From contig JAOLYB010000002.1 in assembly GCA_028343215.1 (NCBI GenBank), positions 62,001 to 126,000 of the forward strand: a DNA stretch of 64,000 nucleotides. Direction: 5' to 3'. A program made the position numbers and the translations under genes. Every line of letters starts with the position of its first letter. Within the stretch, counting starts at the first letter, position 1. This document shows, one piece after another, positions 63,214 to 64,000 of this stretch. Source of the stretch: Candidatus Nitrosopelagicus sp. (GTDB lineage Archaea > Thermoproteota > Nitrososphaeria > Nitrososphaerales > Nitrosopumilaceae). A model generated the notes under the pieces. It was not told the DNA's origin. It saw only the letters and a list, made by a program, of their open reading frames with translations, and did not search any database.

Positions 63214-63358
63214 ATTTTTTCGACCATTTCTTTGGTTTTTTGATAAAGATCTTTTTACAGCCATCACAACAAAAATGATATTTTTTTGAATTATAATCAT
63301 GCGTGACAGATAAATCCTCATCAAATTCAAGACCACAAACTGGATCTGTAACCTTCAT
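63206..63358 (-). CDS. YHS domain protein, 50 aa
   Basis: Hand-translated; below the track cut-off. MKVTDPVCGLEFDED, then YHFCCDGCKKIF, matches the YHS motif set (DPVCG ... YYFCC-x-x-C-x-x-x-F), a metal-binding module seen alone or in copper and heavy-metal proteins. It ends with lysines. It overlaps the AsnB-like stop in a convergent position. The motif match is strong. Confidence 0.85.
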   Translation of the reverse strand: MKVTDPVCGLEFDEDLSVTHDYNSKKYHFCCDGCKKIFIKKPKKWSKKSN

Positions 63359-63454
63359 GGTTTTTTGCAATTAGAGTCGTATTTCTATTTATCTAAACAG
63401 TGAGAACTCATTAATCATAAGAATATCTTATATGGAAAAAAATGAATCCAGTAC

Positions 63455-63622
63455 ATGAAAAAACTTTTTGGTTTATGTCCTGAATGTAAAAAGCAGGAAT
63501 TATTCATGACAGAATACAAATGTCTAAAAATCATAATGAAAACAAAAAATTGGATTGTGTGTAAAAATTGTGATTATGCAATACAAATCGAGAAATTAAA
63601 AAGTAGTTTATGTTGTGTTTGA
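63455..63622 (+). CDS. Small Cys-rich protein, 55 aa
   Basis: Hand-translated from 63455. MKKLFGLCPECKKQELF and WIVCKNCDYAIQIEK give two CxxC pairs about 28 residues apart, a zinc-ribbon layout. Its stop abuts the end of the convergent aldo/keto reductase gene. Function unknown; likely real. Confidence 0.65.
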   Translation: MKKLFGLCPECKKQELFMTEYKCLKIIMKTKNWIVCKNCDYAIQIEKLKSSLCCV

Positions 63623-64000
63623 TTAAGATACTAATTTTTTAAGAAATTCATCATATTCGGATTGATTCAATGAATTAATTTTCATTACTTCTAGATTTTC
63701 ATTGACATGTATGCTAGATTTTTGCCCAATTAATGGAGCAAGAACTCCAGGAGTTGAACGAATGAATTGTAAAAGTCCAACAGAAGGGGAGGATGTTGTA
63801 AAGAGGGGCTTTGATTTTGCCCATTCCAAAAGTTTACCTTGCATTAATGGAACACTTGTGAAAACACCAATTCCTAATTCATTTGCAGAGTCTAGAATAG
63901 ATTTTCGTGTTCCAGATACAGTTTGATTTTTCAGTAACATTGCTTGATCAAAATGTAAATTGAAAGGAAGTTGTATGAATCTAAATCCATGATCACTTCC
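63623..64000 (-). CDS. Aldo/keto reductase, C-terminal part (runs off the right edge)
   Basis: The open frame continues past the track's ATG to the window edge, where GFRFIQLPFNL resembles the NADP-binding strand of aldo/keto reductases. TRKSILDSANELGIGVFTSVPLMQGKLLEW and LLQFIRSTPGVLAPLIG match the family's C-terminal barrel. The track's Met at 63940 is internal. The N-terminus lies outside the window; the substrate is unknown. Confidence 0.85.
   Translation of the reverse strand, partial: GSDHGFRFIQLPFNLHFDQAMLLKNQTVSGTRKSILDSANELGIGVFTSVPLMQGKLLEWAKSKPLFTTSSPSVGLLQFIRSTPGVLAPLIGQKSSIHVNENLEVMKINSLNQSEYDEFLKKLVS

Overview
This 64 kb window is AT-rich, densely packed archaeal DNA, most likely from a Nitrosopumilus-like member of the Thaumarchaeota (Nitrososphaerota). 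Supporting signs are eukaryote-like ribosomal proteins S26e and S25e, RNA polymerase subunit RpoK, Alba, aRF1 with NIKS and GGQ motifs, deoxyhypusine synthase, a type II (archaeal) GAPDH, PurP, the archaeal TIGR00300 ornithine cyclodeaminase, an archaeal ThrRS and the AspRS-GatCAB cluster. Many genes have a TATA-like box centred about 26-30 bases before the start codon and no Shine-Dalgarno sequence, as in leaderless archaeal transcripts. TTG and GTG starts are common. No ammonia-oxidation genes, no rRNA and no CRISPR are present. No gene-free stretch exceeds about 200 bases.

Layout. 1-2.5 kb: divergent biotin locus (bioB left, bioA-bioD right) around a perfect BirA-type inverted repeat. 2.5-9.3 kb: HMG-CoA synthase, a membrane DsbA-like protein, GAPDH, a CBS/CorC membrane protein and threonine synthase. 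9.3-11 kb: unknown genes, including a HEPN-like ORF behind a strong hairpin, and a Holliday-junction-resolvase-like nuclease. 11-14.2 kb: overlapping operon of sugar nucleotidyltransferase, LLM oxidoreductase, thiolase and DUF35. 14.2-18.4 kb: DedA, divergent purK/purE, threonine ammonia-lyase. 18.4-25 kb: mostly unknown genes, a methyltransferase, a class III nucleotidyl cyclase, stand-alone RAM domains, and a tRNA-Phe with a displaced copy of its 3' end 1.4 kb away. 25-30 kb: cobalamin adenosyltransferase, TPR and HD proteins, ornithine cyclodeaminase-hisI. 30-35 kb: aspS-gatC-gatA-gatB. 35-41 kb: purP, CbtB with two tandem winged-helix proteins, a second DsbA-like protein, aRF1. 41-51 kb: ilvD, the trpEGDCBA operon (no trpF), pyrG. 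51-64 kb: NAD kinase fused to a winged helix, PfkB kinase, S26e, archaeal lipid head-group transferase, agmatinase, thrS, deoxyhypusine synthase, S25e, RpoK, Alba, an amidotransferase-less asparagine-synthetase-like protein, and a partial aldo/keto reductase.

Together the genes are mostly core biosynthesis (biotin, isoprenoid, Thr/Ile, Trp, purine, CTP, NADP) and information processing. A striking number of very small Cys-rich proteins lies between them, many below the 60-residue cut-off of the ORF track.

The best candidates for something undescribed are the tRNA-Phe-bounded 1.36 kb cassette (two genes, no integrase) whose displaced att copy carries the base that would restore a mismatched T-stem pair in the intact tRNA; the HEPN-like ORF with its hairpin; and the NAD kinase-winged helix fusion. 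Codon third-position bias also appears to change sign between the strands across roughly 15-30 kb, which may mark a replication boundary.
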